Of a DNA stretch of 64,000 nucleotides, positions 36,828 through 47,085 are shown in pieces. How positions within the stretch are numbered: position 1 is the stretch's first letter; every line of letters begins with the position of its first letter. The stretch covers positions 3,038,001 to 3,102,000 of the forward strand of contig NZ_CP046913.1 of the NCBI RefSeq assembly GCF_009789675.1, read 5' to 3'. The stretch comes from Paraburkholderia acidisoli. GTDB lineage: Bacteria > Pseudomonadota > Gammaproteobacteria > Burkholderiales > Burkholderiaceae. A program made the translations under genes and the position numbers. Under the pieces are notes generated by a model, which saw only the letters and a list, made by a program, of their open reading frames with translations, was not told the origin of the DNA and searched no databases.

Positions 36828-37783
36828 GCCGGCGCTCCTACCGCGTCGCTCACGCGGCGCGCGGTGTCGGCCGAAGGGGCGCTCGCCGGGTCGCGGCGGC
36901 CGCGCGCGAGTTCGTACACGGTCTGGCCGCGCAGCCGGAACGCCTGCGTGACATAGGTGAAGTTTTCCGAATGGCCCGCGAACAGCAAACCGTCCGGCTT
37001 CATGAGCGGCTCGAAGCGCGTGAGCACCTGGCCCTGCGTGGGTTTGTCGAAGTAGATCATCACGTTGCGGCAGAAGATCGCGTCGAAGGTCGTGCGCAAT
37101 CCGTAGTCCGCGTCGGTGAGATTGAGCTGCTCGAACTTGATCATCGCGCGCAGTTCGGGGCGCACCTTCACGAGCCCCGCATGCGAGCCGGTGCCCTTCA
37201 GGAAGAAGCGCTTGAGGCGTTCCGGCGTGAGGTGCTTGACCTGATCGAACGAGTAGACGCCCGCGGCCGCCTTGGCGAGCACCTGGGTGTCGAGGTCGGT
37301 GGCGAGCACGCGCGCCTCGCGGCCCGCGCGGTCGCCGAGCGCTTCGATCAGCGTCATCGCGATCGAATACGGCTCCTCGCCCGTGGAGGCGGCCGAGCAC
37401 CACACCGAAACCTGCGAGCGGCCCTTCACGAAATCCGCGAGGATCGGGAAGTGGTGCGCCTCGCGAAAGAACGCGGTGAGGTTGGTCGTGAGCGCGTTCG
37501 TGAACGCTTCCCACTCGCTCGGGTCGTTGCGCTTTTCGAGCTCGTCGAGATAGTCGCGGAAGCTGTCGAGGCCGAGCGCGCGCAGGCGCCGCGCGAGACG
37601 GCTGTACGCCATGTCGCGTTTGTGGTCCGAGAGCGAGATGCCCGCGCGGCGGTGGATCAGCGCGCGAATGCGCTCGAAGTCCGCCGAGGTGAACTCGAAG
37701 TCGCGGCTAGTCTCGCCCATGCCGGGCGCCGCGCCGCGCGCCGGTTCGCCGGCGTCGTGACGCGGGGTTCGCGGCGCTTTCAT
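36824..37783 (-). CDS. cheR: Receptor methyltransferase CheR
   Basis: 319 residues. A helical N-terminal domain ([31 protein letters not shown]) is followed by an SAM-binding domain with [17 protein letters not shown] and [26 protein letters not shown] Shine-Dalgarno supports the ATG at 37783, although the first ~21 residues are non-conserved and a later ATG is possible. It methylates receptor glutamates and should dock on the receptor's DWETF tail. Confidence 0.96.
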   Translation of the reverse strand: MKAPRTPRHDAGEPARGAAPGMGETSRDFEFTSADFERIRALIHRRAGISLSDHKRDMAYSRLARRLRALGLDSFRDYLDELEKRNDPSEWEAFTNALTTNLTAFFREAHHFPILADFVKGRSQVSVWCSAASTGEEPYSIAMTLIEALGDRAGREARVLATDLDTQVLAKAAAGVYSFDQVKHLTPERLKRFFLKGTGSHAGLVKVRPELRAMIKFEQLNLTDADYGLRTTFDAIFCRNVMIYFDKPTQGQVLTRFEPLMKPDGLLFAGHSENFTYVTQAFRLRGQTVYELARGRRDPASAPSADTARRVSDAVGAPA

Positions 37784-38073
37784 GCTCGTGCTCCTTCGCC
37801 GCGTCCGACCGCTCGCAATGCGTGCGGCGCACGGGCGTCCTGCATCGTGCCCGTCGCCCGGAGGGCGGCGTGCGAACGATCTTGCCGTTGGGTTGCGCTC
37901 ATGTGCATTGCCTTGCTCTCGTTGCCTTGCGTTGCTCGTCGTTGCCGTGACTTCCGTGCTGCTTCCGTGCTGCTTCAGTGCTGCGGTGCTGCTTTGCTGT
38001 TACGTCGATACTGCGCGGCTTCGCCGTAGCGCCGCATGCTGCCAGCGCTCCGTGTCGTGCGCTTGTAAAAGCG

Positions 38074-39942
38074 TCAGAACGTTTCCCAGTCCGAATCGTC
38101 GGAGGCCGACGACGTGTAAGCGGACGAGCCGATCGTCGGCTCGCTGCGCACGGGCGCCTTCGCGAGCGGCTTCGCGGGCGGCTTCGGCAAGGGCTTCGCG
38201 ACCGGCGCGGGCGCGCTCGCGACTTCCGTCGCCGCGGCCGGGACCGCCGCCATCGGCGCAACCGCCTTCGCGGCGCTGCGTTTCGCCGGCGCCTTCGCGG
38301 CGGATGCCGGTGCCGTGGCCGATACAGCAGGCGCCTTCGCTACCGCTGCCGTCACCGCCGCCGGCGGCGTCTTGCCGCGACCCAGCACGCCGCCCGTACG
38401 CCAGCGGCTCAGCACGTTCTGCAACTGACGCGTCTGTTCTTCGAGCGAGGCGGCGGCCGCCGCCGCTTCTTCCACCAGCGCCGCGTTCTGCTGCGTGACG
38501 GTGTCCATCTGCGTGACGGCGCGGTTGACCTGCTCGATACCGCCCGACTGTTCCTCGGACGCCGCGCTGATCTCACCCATGATGTCGGTCACGCGACGCA
38601 CGGCCTGAAGGATTTCTTCCATCGTCGTGCCGGCGCGGCCCACGAGTTCCGAACCGCTCTGCACCTTCTCGACGGAATCGTTGATCAGTTCCTTGATTTC
38701 CTTCGCCGCGCTCGCGCTGCGCTGCGCGAGGCTGCGCACTTCGCCCGCGACCACGGCGAAGCCGCGGCCCTGCTCGCCCGCGCGCGCCGCTTCCACGGCC
38801 GCGTTCAGCGCGAGAATATTGGTCTGGAACGCAATGCCCTCGATCACGCTGATGATGTCGACGACCTTGGTCGAGCTTGCCGCGATGCCCTGCATCGTGT
38901 GCACGACTTCGCCCACCACTTCGCCGCCGCGCGTGGCGATATCGGAGGCGTTCACGGCCAGCTGGCTCGCCTGGCGCGCGTTGTCGGCGTTCTGCTTCAC
39001 GGTGCTCGTGAGCTGTTCCATGCTCGACGCCGTTTCCTGCAGCGAAGCCGCCTGCTGCTCGGTGCGCTGCGACAGATCGGTGTTGCCCATCGCGATCTCG
39101 CGCGCGCCCACGTCGATCGAACCCGCGCCCGTATGCACGGCCGCGACCAGCGTCACGAGGCTGTCCTGCATCTGCTTGATCGAGGCGAACAGACGCCCGA
39201 TCTCGTTCTTGCTGTAGACGTTCACCGGCTGCGAGAGATCGCCCTGGGCGATGCGCTCGAAGCAGGTCACGGCGTCGGCGAGCGGCTGCACGATCAGGCC
39301 GCGCAGCGCGAAGCGGATCGCCACCAGCAGCACCAGCGCCACCACCAGCGCCACGCCGATCAGCACGCGCATCGTGGTGATTTGCGAACGCGCGCTGGCT
39401 TCGCGCGCCTGCGCGCCGTCCTGAAGCTGCTGGGCGATCGGCGCGGCCACGCTGTCGTAATCCACGAACAGCGGGCTGATCTTCGTGTCGGCCACGGCGT
39501 GATACGCCGCCTGGTCGTTGGCGCGCAGCGCCGCGAATTCCGGCTGCACGCCGTTTTCCAGCAGCGTCGTGCGTTTGGTCGCGAGCGCGTCGAGCGTTGC
39601 CGCGTCGATGCCGCTCTTTTGCGCGCCCTGGAACGCCTTCCACGCGTCGTTCGACTTGCCGAGCAGTGCTTCGGCGCGATCGATCGCCTTCTTCGCTTCG
39701 TCGGCGTTGCCCGCGGCCGCGAGTGCGCTGCCGCGTTCGAGCGAGACGCGCGAGCGCAGCAGGAACGACGAGGCGTCGTTCAGCGTGTGCATCGCGACCA
39801 GATCGCCGCGCGCGATGGCGCCGAGCGAGTCGCTCGCGTTGCCGAGCGCAATCTGCCCGAGCGCGCCGACCACCATGGTCAGCGCCACCAGAATGACTCC
39901 GACGACGGTGAGCGTCGTGCGGATCGACCACTTTTGCAGCAT
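38074..39942 (-). CDS. Methyl-accepting chemotaxis protein (Tar/Tsr-like)
   Basis: 622 residues. A first membrane helix (about 8-30) is followed by a four-helix-bundle periplasmic sensor (about 31-190), a second helix ([22 protein letters not shown]), HAMP, and the signalling domain with the conserved hairpin [38 protein letters not shown] long Ala/Pro/Lys-rich C-terminal tether (about 525-600) ends in DWETF, a CheR/CheB-docking pentapeptide. It is the only receptor in this window. AGGACAGGAG precedes the ATG. Confidence 0.95.
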   Translation of the reverse strand: MLQKWSIRTTLTVVGVILVALTMVVGALGQIALGNASDSLGAIARGDLVAMHTLNDASSFLLRSRVSLERGSALAAAGNADEAKKAIDRAEALLGKSNDAWKAFQGAQKSGIDAATLDALATKRTTLLENGVQPEFAALRANDQAAYHAVADTKISPLFVDYDSVAAPIAQQLQDGAQAREASARSQITTMRVLIGVALVVALVLLVAIRFALRGLIVQPLADAVTCFERIAQGDLSQPVNVYSKNEIGRLFASIKQMQDSLVTLVAAVHTGAGSIDVGAREIAMGNTDLSQRTEQQAASLQETASSMEQLTSTVKQNADNARQASQLAVNASDIATRGGEVVGEVVHTMQGIAASSTKVVDIISVIEGIAFQTNILALNAAVEAARAGEQGRGFAVVAGEVRSLAQRSASAAKEIKELINDSVEKVQSGSELVGRAGTTMEEILQAVRRVTDIMGEISAASEEQSGGIEQVNRAVTQMDTVTQQNAALVEEAAAAAASLEEQTRQLQNVLSRWRTGGVLGRGKTPPAAVTAAVAKAPAVSATAPASAAKAPAKRSAAKAVAPMAAVPAAATEVASAPAPVAKPLPKPPAKPLAKAPVRSEPTIGSSAYTSSASDDSDWETF

Positions 39943-40148
39943 CTCAGTGCTCCTGTCCTGTACGAATCAGCGAGGCATCGCGGCGCGAACCGGTCGGTCG
40001 AATGGGTCAATACCCGCGTCGATACCCGATGGTCACGCGCCCGAGGCTCGTGCAAGCCAAGGCGGTTACGCCGCTCTTGTTGACTACCGGCGGCTTCCGC
40101 TCTTCCTCGCGCTGGCCTTTCGGCCCCCCGATTTTCTGTCGACGTCGA

Positions 40149-40682
40149 TCAGACCAACGCGTCGATCAACGCCATTTCCCGGCTCGTCATCAGCTTTTCG
40201 ATATCCATCAGGATGAGCATGCGGCCTTCCACGGTGCCGAGACCCGTCAGGTACTCGGTCGTGAGCGTCGCGCCGAATTCCGGCGCGGGCATGATCTGCT
40301 CCATTTGCAGCGTGAGCACGTCCGAGACGCCGTCCACCACCATGCCCACCACGCGATGCGCGACGTTGAGGATGATGACGACCGTCTGGTGGTCGTATTC
40401 GACGCGGCCCAGATGGAACTTGATGCGCATGTCGACGATCGGCACGATGATGCCGCGCAGGTTGATCACGCCCTTGATGAAGTCGGGCGCGTTCGCGATG
40501 CGCGTCACGCTGTCGTAGCCGCGGATTTCCTGCACCTTCAAAATGTCGATGCCGTACTCTTCCTTGCCCAGCGTGAAGACGAGGAATTCCTGACCGCCTG
40601 CGTCGGCCTGTTGCGCGTCGCGGCGTTGCGCGCCGGCAGCCGCGCCGTGCGCGCCGCCTTGAATCGAATGGACTTCTGCCAC
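40149..40682 (-). CDS. cheW: Chemotaxis adaptor CheW
   Basis: 177 residues from a GTG ([16 protein letters not shown]) with AGGGGC upstream. The CheW domain begins [23 protein letters not shown] and includes [19 protein letters not shown]. It links CheA to the receptor. The N-terminal ~30 residues are low complexity. It follows cheA by 57 bp. Confidence 0.97.
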   Translation of the reverse strand: MAEVHSIQGGAHGAAAGAQRRDAQQADAGGQEFLVFTLGKEEYGIDILKVQEIRGYDSVTRIANAPDFIKGVINLRGIIVPIVDMRIKFHLGRVEYDHQTVVIILNVAHRVVGMVVDGVSDVLTLQMEQIMPAPEFGATLTTEYLTGLGTVEGRMLILMDIEKLMTSREMALIDALV

Positions 40683-40739
40683 GTTAGCCCCTGAACAGTT
40701 GGGAAATGTTGAGTTGAGTGCGTGCGGTTTTCATGCGGA

Positions 40740-43025
40740 TCACGCGAATTCGGCGAACGCACCCGAATTGGCGCTCGCGCCCACGCCATGGGCGTTGCGC
40801 GACTCGCGGTTGAGCGCGGCCACGTCGACGATCAGCGCGACGCTGCCGTCGCCCAGGATGGTCGCCGCCGAGATGCCGTGCACCTTGCGATAGTTGGTTT
40901 CGAGGTTCTTCACCACCACCTGCTGCTGGCCGACCAGTTCGTCGATCAGCATGGCGAAGCGGCGCCCCTCGGTTTCCATGATCGTGACGATGCCCTGCGT
41001 CGGGTCGGTGCGCGCACCGTCCACGTTGAACACCTGGTGCAGCGCCACGAGCGGCAGATATTCGCCGCGCACGCGCACCACGCGGTCGCCGTTGGTGACC
41101 GTGTAGATGTCTTCGTGGCGCGGTTGCAGCGACTCCATCACGAAGTTCAGCGGCAGGATGAAGATCTCGCTGCCCACCTTCACCGACATGCCGTCGAGAA
41201 TCGCCAGCGTGAGCGGCAGCACGATGCGCGTGGTGCTGCCCTTGCCCGCGTGCGAGGTGATCTCCACGTGGCCGCCCATCGACTGGATGTTGCGCTTGAC
41301 CACGTCCATGCCCACGCCGCGGCCCGAGACGTCCGTGACCTGTTCGGCGGTAGAGAAGCCCGGCAGGAAGATGAGGTTCCACACCTCGTCGTCGCTCATG
41401 CTGTCGCTGACCTGCATGCCCTGCTTGGCCGCCTTCGCGAGAATCTTGTCGCGGCGCAGACCCGCGCCGTCGTCGCTGACCTCGATCACGATGTTGCCGC
41501 CGTGATGCGCGGCCGAGAGCACGAGCTGACCCGTGGCGTCCTTGCCCGCGGCGCGGCGCGCTTCCACGGTTTCGATGCCGTGGTCGAGCGAGTTGCGCAC
41601 GAGGTGGGTGAGCGGGTCGATGATGCGCTCGATGAGGCTCTTGTCGAGTTCGGTCGCCTGACCGAAGGTGACAAGCTCGACTTCCTTTCCGAGCTTGGCC
41701 GCGAGATCGCGCACGAGGCGCGGGAAGCGGCTGAAGACGTAATCCATCGGCATCATGCGGATCGACATCACCGCTTCCTGCAGATCGCGCGCGTTGCGCT
41801 CGAGCTGCGCCATGCCGTTGAAGAGGCGGTCGTGCAGCGCGGGATCGAACGTGCTGGACGTTTCCGCGAGCATGGCCTGGGTGATGACGAGTTCGCCCAC
41901 CAGGTTGATAAGCTGGTCGACCTTTTCCACGCCCACGCGAATCGAGCTGCCTTCCGCCGAAGCGGCGGCGGCGGCCGGGCGTGCCTTGCGTTCGTGATCG
42001 TTCTGCGCGGCCGGTGCCGGCGCGGCGGCGACCGGCGGTTGCGGCAGGCCGGTGTGCGGGCCGACAGCGGGCGCGGCGGCGCTCGCCACGGGCGCGGCGG
42101 CCGGTGCCGGAGCCGCGGCCACGGGCGGCGGCGCCAACGCGGGCGCGGCGGCCGGTGCGGCATCGGCGCTTTCGGCCTCGCCCTGGGGCGCGGCGCCACG
42201 GCCGATCGTGATCTGGCTTTCGTCGATCACGAAGCAGCACACGGCGACGATGTCGTCCGAGGGCACGTCGGTTTCGAGCCACAGCGTGAGGTCGTCGCCG
42301 GTCTTCACCTGGCCGATGATGCGGCCGAGATTGCCCAGTTCCTCGACGAGCAGCTCCTGATCCTTGGCGTCCACGGCGCGCAGCGTGATGCGCAGATGCG
42401 GGCCTTCGTGGCTCGCCGCGGCCGCAGCCGTGTCCGCGCCGCCAGCCGCTTCCATCGCCTCGGTCACGACGTGCTCGGGCGCGCCGTTGGCCGCGCCGCC
42501 GAGCGTGCTGTACGCCTCGAAGGCGGCTTCGAGATCTTCCTCGGAGTCCGGTCCCGACGCGGCCACGGGCGCCGCCACCGCGACGGGCGGCGGGGCCACG
42601 GGGGCCGGAGCCGCCGCGGGCGCCAGCTCGCCGCGGCTTTCCGCGTAGAGATACTCGAGCTTGCCGCGCACGGCCGCGGCCGCTTCGGCGTCGGGCTCCG
42701 CGCTCGCGCGGTAGGCGGCGAGCTGATCCGAGAGCACGTCCTTGGTTTCGAGGAACGTGTCGATCATGTCCTTGCGCAGCACCAGCTCGTTGTTGCGAGC
42801 GCGGTCGAGCAGGGACTCGAGAATGTGCGTGGTTTCGGTGAGCGCCGTGAAGCCGAACGTCGCCGCGCCGCCCTTGATCGAGTGGGCCGCGCGGAAGATC
42901 GCCGCCAGATCCTCGGGATCGGGACGACCGACGTCCAGGTTCAGGAGCAGCTGCTCCATCTGCGCGAGCAGCTCGTCCGCCTCGTCGAAGAACGTCTGAT
43001 AAAACTGAGTGATGTCGAGAGTCAT
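40740..43025 (-). CDS. cheA: Chemotaxis histidine kinase CheA
   Basis: 761 residues from ATG 43025 (MTLDITQFYQTFFDEADELL); a further 37 upstream residues are not homologous. Domain P1 carries phospho-acceptor H48 (FRAAHSIKGGAATFG). A P2 CheY-binding region is flanked by Ala/Pro linkers. P3 dimerisation, the P4 kinase (LVRNSLDHGIE, DDGAGL, GRGVGMDVVKRNI) and a P5 CheW-like domain follow. It phosphorylates CheY and CheB. Confidence 0.97.
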   Translation of the reverse strand: MTLDITQFYQTFFDEADELLAQMEQLLLNLDVGRPDPEDLAAIFRAAHSIKGGAATFGFTALTETTHILESLLDRARNNELVLRKDMIDTFLETKDVLSDQLAAYRASAEPDAEAAAAVRGKLEYLYAESRGELAPAAAPAPVAPPPVAVAAPVAASGPDSEEDLEAAFEAYSTLGGAANGAPEHVVTEAMEAAGGADTAAAAASHEGPHLRITLRAVDAKDQELLVEELGNLGRIIGQVKTGDDLTLWLETDVPSDDIVAVCCFVIDESQITIGRGAAPQGEAESADAAPAAAPALAPPPVAAAPAPAAAPVASAAAPAVGPHTGLPQPPVAAAPAPAAQNDHERKARPAAAAASAEGSSIRVGVEKVDQLINLVGELVITQAMLAETSSTFDPALHDRLFNGMAQLERNARDLQEAVMSIRMMPMDYVFSRFPRLVRDLAAKLGKEVELVTFGQATELDKSLIERIIDPLTHLVRNSLDHGIETVEARRAAGKDATGQLVLSAAHHGGNIVIEVSDDGAGLRRDKILAKAAKQGMQVSDSMSDDEVWNLIFLPGFSTAEQVTDVSGRGVGMDVVKRNIQSMGGHVEITSHAGKGSTTRIVLPLTLAILDGMSVKVGSEIFILPLNFVMESLQPRHEDIYTVTNGDRVVRVRGEYLPLVALHQVFNVDGARTDPTQGIVTIMETEGRRFAMLIDELVGQQQVVVKNLETNYRKVHGISAATILGDGSVALIVDVAALNRESRNAHGVGASANSGAFAEFA

Positions 43026-43080
43026 TGCTCTTTCACCGCGATAAATACCGGTTTGCTTGTCAAAAACAGCGCGCCGCGCC

Positions 43081-43455
43081 TCATGGGTTGGCCTCGCCGA
43101 GCGTGCTCGCCAGATCGACGAGCAGTTCGGGGTCAACCGGTTTTTCGATCCAGCCGGTCGCGCCTGCGTCGCGTACGGCTGCCTTGAAGCCTTCGTCCGA
43201 TTCCGTGGTGAGCACGAGGATCGGCGTTTCGAGGTACGACGGATTCGCCCGCAGCTGCTTGATCAGGTCGAGCCCGCCCATGCGCGGCATGTACAGGTCC
43301 GTGAGCACGAGATCGAAACGCTGCGAGAGCGCGTGCTCGAGGCCTTCGTCGCCGTCGCATGCGACCGTCACGTCGTAACCGGCCGAGCCGAGCGCCGCAC
43401 GCAGGATCTCCCGCATGGACACCGAATCGTCGATCGCCAGAATGTGTCGAATCAT
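43081..43455 (-). CDS. CheY-like single-domain response regulator (second CheY)
   Basis: 124 residues from MIRHILAIDDSVSMREIL; upstream extension of 27 Arg-rich residues is non-homologous. It has receiver residues DD near the start, the phospho-acceptor Asp in LVLTDLYMPRMGGLDL, Thr in VLTTES and Lys in GWIEKPVDP. It sits between motB and cheA, a place where betaproteobacteria keep a second CheY. It could be a phosphate sink or act on another target. It differs clearly from the cheZ-linked CheY. Confidence 0.93.
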   Translation of the reverse strand: MIRHILAIDDSVSMREILRAALGSAGYDVTVACDGDEGLEHALSQRFDLVLTDLYMPRMGGLDLIKQLRANPSYLETPILVLTTESDEGFKAAVRDAGATGWIEKPVDPELLVDLASTLGEANP

Positions 43456-43468
43456 CCGTTCCTCGTTG

Positions 43469-44551
43469 TCATTGCGCCGCGTGCGACGACCCGGCCGCGC
43501 CAACCGGCTGCATGCCCGTGAGCGACGGCGCCGCACCCAGCTTCGGGGCGATTTCCACCGGCGCCGGCGAGGCCTTGCCCGGAATCAGGTCCGGCGCGAG
43601 CGGCGGCAGGCTCTTGCCCGAACCGGCCGCGTCGTCGGACAGCGTGGTGGCCGTCGAGTCGTCGTGCGTCATGGCGTCCTCGGACTTCTTGTTGAGCACG
43701 ATGATGCTGATGCGCCGGTTCTCGGGGTCGAGCGGATCGGCCTTGTTCAGGTTCTGCGTGGAGGCGAGGCCGAGCACGCGCAGCACCTTCGATTCGTCCA
43801 TGCCGCCCGCGACCAGCTCGCGGCGCGAGGCGTTCGCGCGATCGGCGGACAGTTCCCAGTTGCTGTAGCCCTTCTCGCCGCCCGCGTACGGCACGGCGTC
43901 GGTGTGGCCTTGCACGACGATGCGGTTGGGCACGTCGTTGAGCGTCTTGCCGATCGCCTGCAGGATGTCGCGCATATACGGCTCGACCACGTCGCGCGCG
44001 GTGGCGAACATCGGGCGTTTCTGCGAGTCGACGATCTCGATGCGCAGGCCCTGCAACGTCGAGTCGATACGGATCTGCTGCTTGAACTGGCGCAGCGTCG
44101 GGTTCGCCTCGATCGCGGCCATCAGCTTCACCTGCAGGTCGTGCAGGCGCACCTGTTCCTTGCGTTCGAGCGAGCCTTGCAACTGCTTGTTGGCTTCGTC
44201 GTCGTCGTGCGTGGAGGTCTGGCGCTTCGAGCGCTCGTTCTGGCCGTCGCTGCGGCGCGTGACGCCCTGCTCGGTGGACGAGATGTCGCGGCCGCCGCCC
44301 TTGATGATGCTGGAGTCTTCCGCGCTGCGATCGCCGCCCCAGAGCGTGATCTTGAGCGGCTGGTTGAAGTAGTCGGCAATGCCGCGCAGCTGCACCGTCG
44401 AGGCCGACGACAGCAGCCACATCAGCAGGAAGAACGCCATCATCGCGGTCATGAAGTCCGCGTAGGCGAGCTTCCATGCGCCGCCGTGATGGCCGCCCTT
44501 CTTCGGTGCGGCGCGCTTGACGACGATCGCGCGGTCCTTGTTGTTGCTCAT
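43469..44551 (-). CDS. motB: Flagellar stator protein MotB
   Basis: 360 residues. The single membrane helix is preceded by WKLAYADFMTAMMAFFLLMWL, with the proton-carrying Asp at residue 32. The plug follows, then a periplasmic OmpA/peptidoglycan-binding domain (VVQGHTDAVPYAGGEKGYSNWELSADRANASRREL). A C-terminal Pro/Ala-rich tail ends it. With MotA it drives rotation by proton flow. Confidence 0.97.
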   Translation of the reverse strand: MSNNKDRAIVVKRAAPKKGGHHGGAWKLAYADFMTAMMAFFLLMWLLSSASTVQLRGIADYFNQPLKITLWGGDRSAEDSSIIKGGGRDISSTEQGVTRRSDGQNERSKRQTSTHDDDEANKQLQGSLERKEQVRLHDLQVKLMAAIEANPTLRQFKQQIRIDSTLQGLRIEIVDSQKRPMFATARDVVEPYMRDILQAIGKTLNDVPNRIVVQGHTDAVPYAGGEKGYSNWELSADRANASRRELVAGGMDESKVLRVLGLASTQNLNKADPLDPENRRISIIVLNKKSEDAMTHDDSTATTLSDDAAGSGKSLPPLAPDLIPGKASPAPVEIAPKLGAAPSLTGMQPVGAAGSSHAAQ

Positions 44552-44572
44552 CGGTCGATCCTGGCTACGTGC

Positions 44573-45433
44573 TTATTTGGCCTTGACGCGGCGCACGTGC
44601 TCTTCGAGCTCGCCGAACGTCGGGCGCTCCGTCGAGAACAGCACCTTGCGGCCGAATTCCACGGCGATGGCGGGCGCGTAACCGTTCAGGCTCGCGAGGA
44701 TCGTCACCTTGATGCACTGGAACATCTTGGTCGACTCGGTCACGCGCTGCTCGGCGAGCGAGGCGAGCGGGCCGATCAGACCGTACGAAAGCAGAATGCC
44801 GAGGAAGGTGCCGACCAGCGCCTGGGCGATCATCTCGCCGAGCACCGCGGGCGGCTTGTCGGCCGAAGCCATGGTGTGCACCACGCCCATCACCGCGGCC
44901 ACGATACCGAACGCCGGCATGGCGTCGCCGACCTTCGAGAGCGCGTGCGCGGGCGCTTCGCCTTCGGAATGATGCGTCTCGATTTCCTCGTCCATGAGGC
45001 TCTCGATCTCGAAGGCGTTCATGTTGCCGCCCACCATGAGGCGCAGGTAGTCGGTCAGGAATTCGACGATGTGATGGTCGGCGAGGATCTTCGGGTATTG
45101 CGTGAAGATCGGGCTCTTTTGCGGATCGTCGATGTCGGCTTCGAGCGTCAGCGTGCCTTCCTTGCGCGCCTTCGCGAGCAGGACGTAGAGCAGCGCGAGC
45201 AGCTCCATGTACACGTCCTTGCTGTACTTCGAGCCTTTGAAGAGCGTCGGGATGACGCGCAGCGTCGCCTTGATCGTCTTCATGCCATTGCCGAGGATGA
45301 ACGCGCCGAGGCCCGCCCCGGCGATCATCAGCACTTCGACCGGCTGCATGAGCGCGGCGAGATGGCCGCCCTCCATGGCATAGCCGCCGAAGACGCAAAC
45401 GATCGTCACGAGTGTTCCAACGATAATCAGCAC
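44573..45433 (-). CDS. motA: Flagellar stator protein MotA
   Basis: 286 residues from a GTG (LIIVGTLVTIVCVFGGYAMEGG, matching the family start), with GAGGAC upstream. Four membrane helices surround a cytoplasmic loop; VPTFLGILLSYGLIGPLASL-like sequence lies in helices 3-4. It is first of a probable motA-motB-cheY2-cheA-cheW-mcp-cheRDB-cheYZ operon, with a sigma-28 promoter 63 bp upstream. Confidence 0.97.
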   Translation of the reverse strand: MLIIVGTLVTIVCVFGGYAMEGGHLAALMQPVEVLMIAGAGLGAFILGNGMKTIKATLRVIPTLFKGSKYSKDVYMELLALLYVLLAKARKEGTLTLEADIDDPQKSPIFTQYPKILADHHIVEFLTDYLRLMVGGNMNAFEIESLMDEEIETHHSEGEAPAHALSKVGDAMPAFGIVAAVMGVVHTMASADKPPAVLGEMIAQALVGTFLGILLSYGLIGPLASLAEQRVTESTKMFQCIKVTILASLNGYAPAIAVEFGRKVLFSTERPTFGELEEHVRRVKAK

Positions 45434-45495
45434 AGACGGGTCCTCACAGGAAAGAATGCGCCGCGAACCGCCGTCGGCCCGCGCCCTTAGCTGGG

Positions 45496-45522
45496 TTTAC
45501 GGCAACGCGCGGGAAAACTTTG
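45496..45522 (-). promoter_or_regulatory. Sigma-28 promoter of motA and the che operon
   Basis: On the minus strand, CAAAGTTT - 11 bases - GCCGTAAA, close to the TAAAGTTT-N11-GCCGATAA consensus, pointing at motA about 63 bp away. It is the only good promoter seen for the whole mot-che run. Confidence 0.9.
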
Positions 45523-45861
45523 AGCGGGCGTGACGGGCGCCCGGGGCGGGGTTTGCCCGGAGACGCGCCGCGCCCGGCGGCGCGGCGCCGCGGGAAGGCG
45601 GAAATTCGGGGCACGGTCGCGGGTGCGCGCGGGTGCGGGCTCTGCCGCGTGGCGGCGGGCGGCGGCGGGTGCGGCACGCTGTCGCCGGTGCGTGTTCGCG
45701 TGCCTTCGGGCTCGCTTTGCGGCGTTCGGGGCGCTTTGGGCTATTGGCTTCGGCGGATCTTCGCGAACTGCGCGCGGGGTATCGGCGCGCGGTGCTTCGC
45801 GACGGCGCCCGCGGCGGCAGTCGCGGCGAGCTTCGAGCTTCAAGGCGAACCGCCCGCGCAT
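45523..45861. other. Region between the motA promoter and flhC
   Basis: About 340 bp, non-coding and very GC-rich, containing the end of the flhDC transcript. I see no clear terminator. Long Arg/Ala frames on both strands are compositional shadows. Confidence 0.45.
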
Positions 45862-46563
45862 TCACGCCGCCGCTTCTGTCGTGATCTCGGTCGTGATCCC
45901 CGTCGTGGCCTCCGGGATCGATTCCGGCATCGCTCCGGTCATGGCCCCGGTGATGGCTTCCCGCGCCGGCTCCGGCGCGAATTCCGCCGTGGCTGGCATC
46001 GTCCGGTCCGCCGCCTGCTCCGCCAGCGCCGCGCGGCGCGTGCGGCCCGCGCGCGAAGGCGGCTGGCACAAGCCGCACACGTAGCCGCGCTGCGGATCGT
46101 GCGCGTGCGCCACGAAGCGCCCGCCGCAGCGCACGCAGGGCGTCATCTGCAAGAGCCCGGACGAGAAATAGCGCACGAGCGTCCACGCGCGCGTGAGCGA
46201 GAGCACGGGCGCGTCGTCGAGCTGTCCCATGGCTTCCTGGAGGCGCCAATGCTCCAGATAGAGCCGGTAGCTTTTCACGAGCGCCTGCACGGGCTCGCAG
46301 TTCGCGGGACCGGTCATGAAGCAGTACGTGTTGTAGAACAGCGAGGAATGCACGTTGGGCTGCCACGTCATGAACCAGTCGGTCGAGAACGGCAGCATGC
46401 CCTTGGGCGGCGACTCGCCCTTCACTTCCTTGTAGAGCCGCACGAGCCGCTCGCGCGAGAGCGAGGTTTCCGCTTCCAGCAACTGGAGGCGCGCGCCCAG
46501 CTCGATCAGCTCGATCGCGAGCGCGATCTCCTTGACCTCCTGCACCACACTTCTGGTCGCCAT
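45862..46563 (-). CDS. flhC: Flagellar master regulator FlhC, extended tail
   Basis: 233 residues; enterobacterial FlhC is ~192. The conserved core runs through STDWFMTWQPNVHSSLFYNTY. The zinc site is CVRCGG...CGLC, four cysteines at about residues 142-165. After residue ~180 comes a tail of about 50 residues built from imperfect Thr/Glu/Ala/Met repeats (TGAMTGAMPESIPEATTGIT). With FlhD it forms FlhD4C2, which activates early flagellar operons. It lies downstream of flhD across a 204-bp gap. Confidence 0.96.
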   Translation of the reverse strand: MATRSVVQEVKEIALAIELIELGARLQLLEAETSLSRERLVRLYKEVKGESPPKGMLPFSTDWFMTWQPNVHSSLFYNTYCFMTGPANCEPVQALVKSYRLYLEHWRLQEAMGQLDDAPVLSLTRAWTLVRYFSSGLLQMTPCVRCGGRFVAHAHDPQRGYVCGLCQPPSRAGRTRRAALAEQAADRTMPATAEFAPEPAREAITGAMTGAMPESIPEATTGITTEITTEAAA

Positions 46564-46767
46564 GGGTTCGACGGATTCCGGTGCAATGTGTGCAAGGCGC
46601 GCGGCGGCGTACGCGTGGCGCGATGCGTGATGAATGGCACGCCGCGCCGCTCAGCGGCCGCGCGAGGCTGGAATGCGCGGCGCGCGGCGGCCCGAAACCC
46701 AGCCGGGCGCCCGCGCGCGGGTACTGCATGGACGAGGTGGGCCGCGAACGGCCCGCCCGTCTGCCGA

Positions 46768-47085
46768 TCAGCCGATCTGCTCGACGTCCTGGCTCGCCAT
46801 GAGGATGGCCGAGTGCGTCTGCGTGGCCTTGCCCTTGTCGGCGAGCGCGCTGAGGATCGTGTGATCGTCGAAACGGAACCGGCAGAGCAGCTGGTTCGAT
46901 GCCGCCAGACGCACGGTCTGCGCGAACGACATGTTCGCGATCACTTCGGCCAGCTGCTCGGAGATGCCCATGCGGAACATGCCCGTCGGCCGGTCCTCGC
47001 GCAAAAGACGTTGCGCGAGCAACAGGTACGACAGGTTGACTTCCTTGATCTCACTGAGCATGTCGCTGTGTGCAGTCGCGCTCAT
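46768..47085 (-). CDS. flhD: Flagellar master regulator FlhD
   Basis: 105 residues, close to the usual ~115. It has the conserved IKEVNLSYLLLAQRLLREDRP and GISEQLAEVIANMSFAQTVRLAASNQLLCRFRF. A GGGGGAA Shine-Dalgarno precedes the ATG. It partners FlhC. A long non-coding region lies upstream. Confidence 0.96.
   Translation of the reverse strand: MSATAHSDMLSEIKEVNLSYLLLAQRLLREDRPTGMFRMGISEQLAEVIANMSFAQTVRLAASNQLLCRFRFDDHTILSALADKGKATQTHSAILMASQDVEQIG

Noticed and set aside
39943..40148. Possible sigma-28 promoter before the chemoreceptor gene
   Set aside because: No TAAAGTTT-like box with an 11-base spacer to GCCG was found in either orientation; transcription from motA is more likely.
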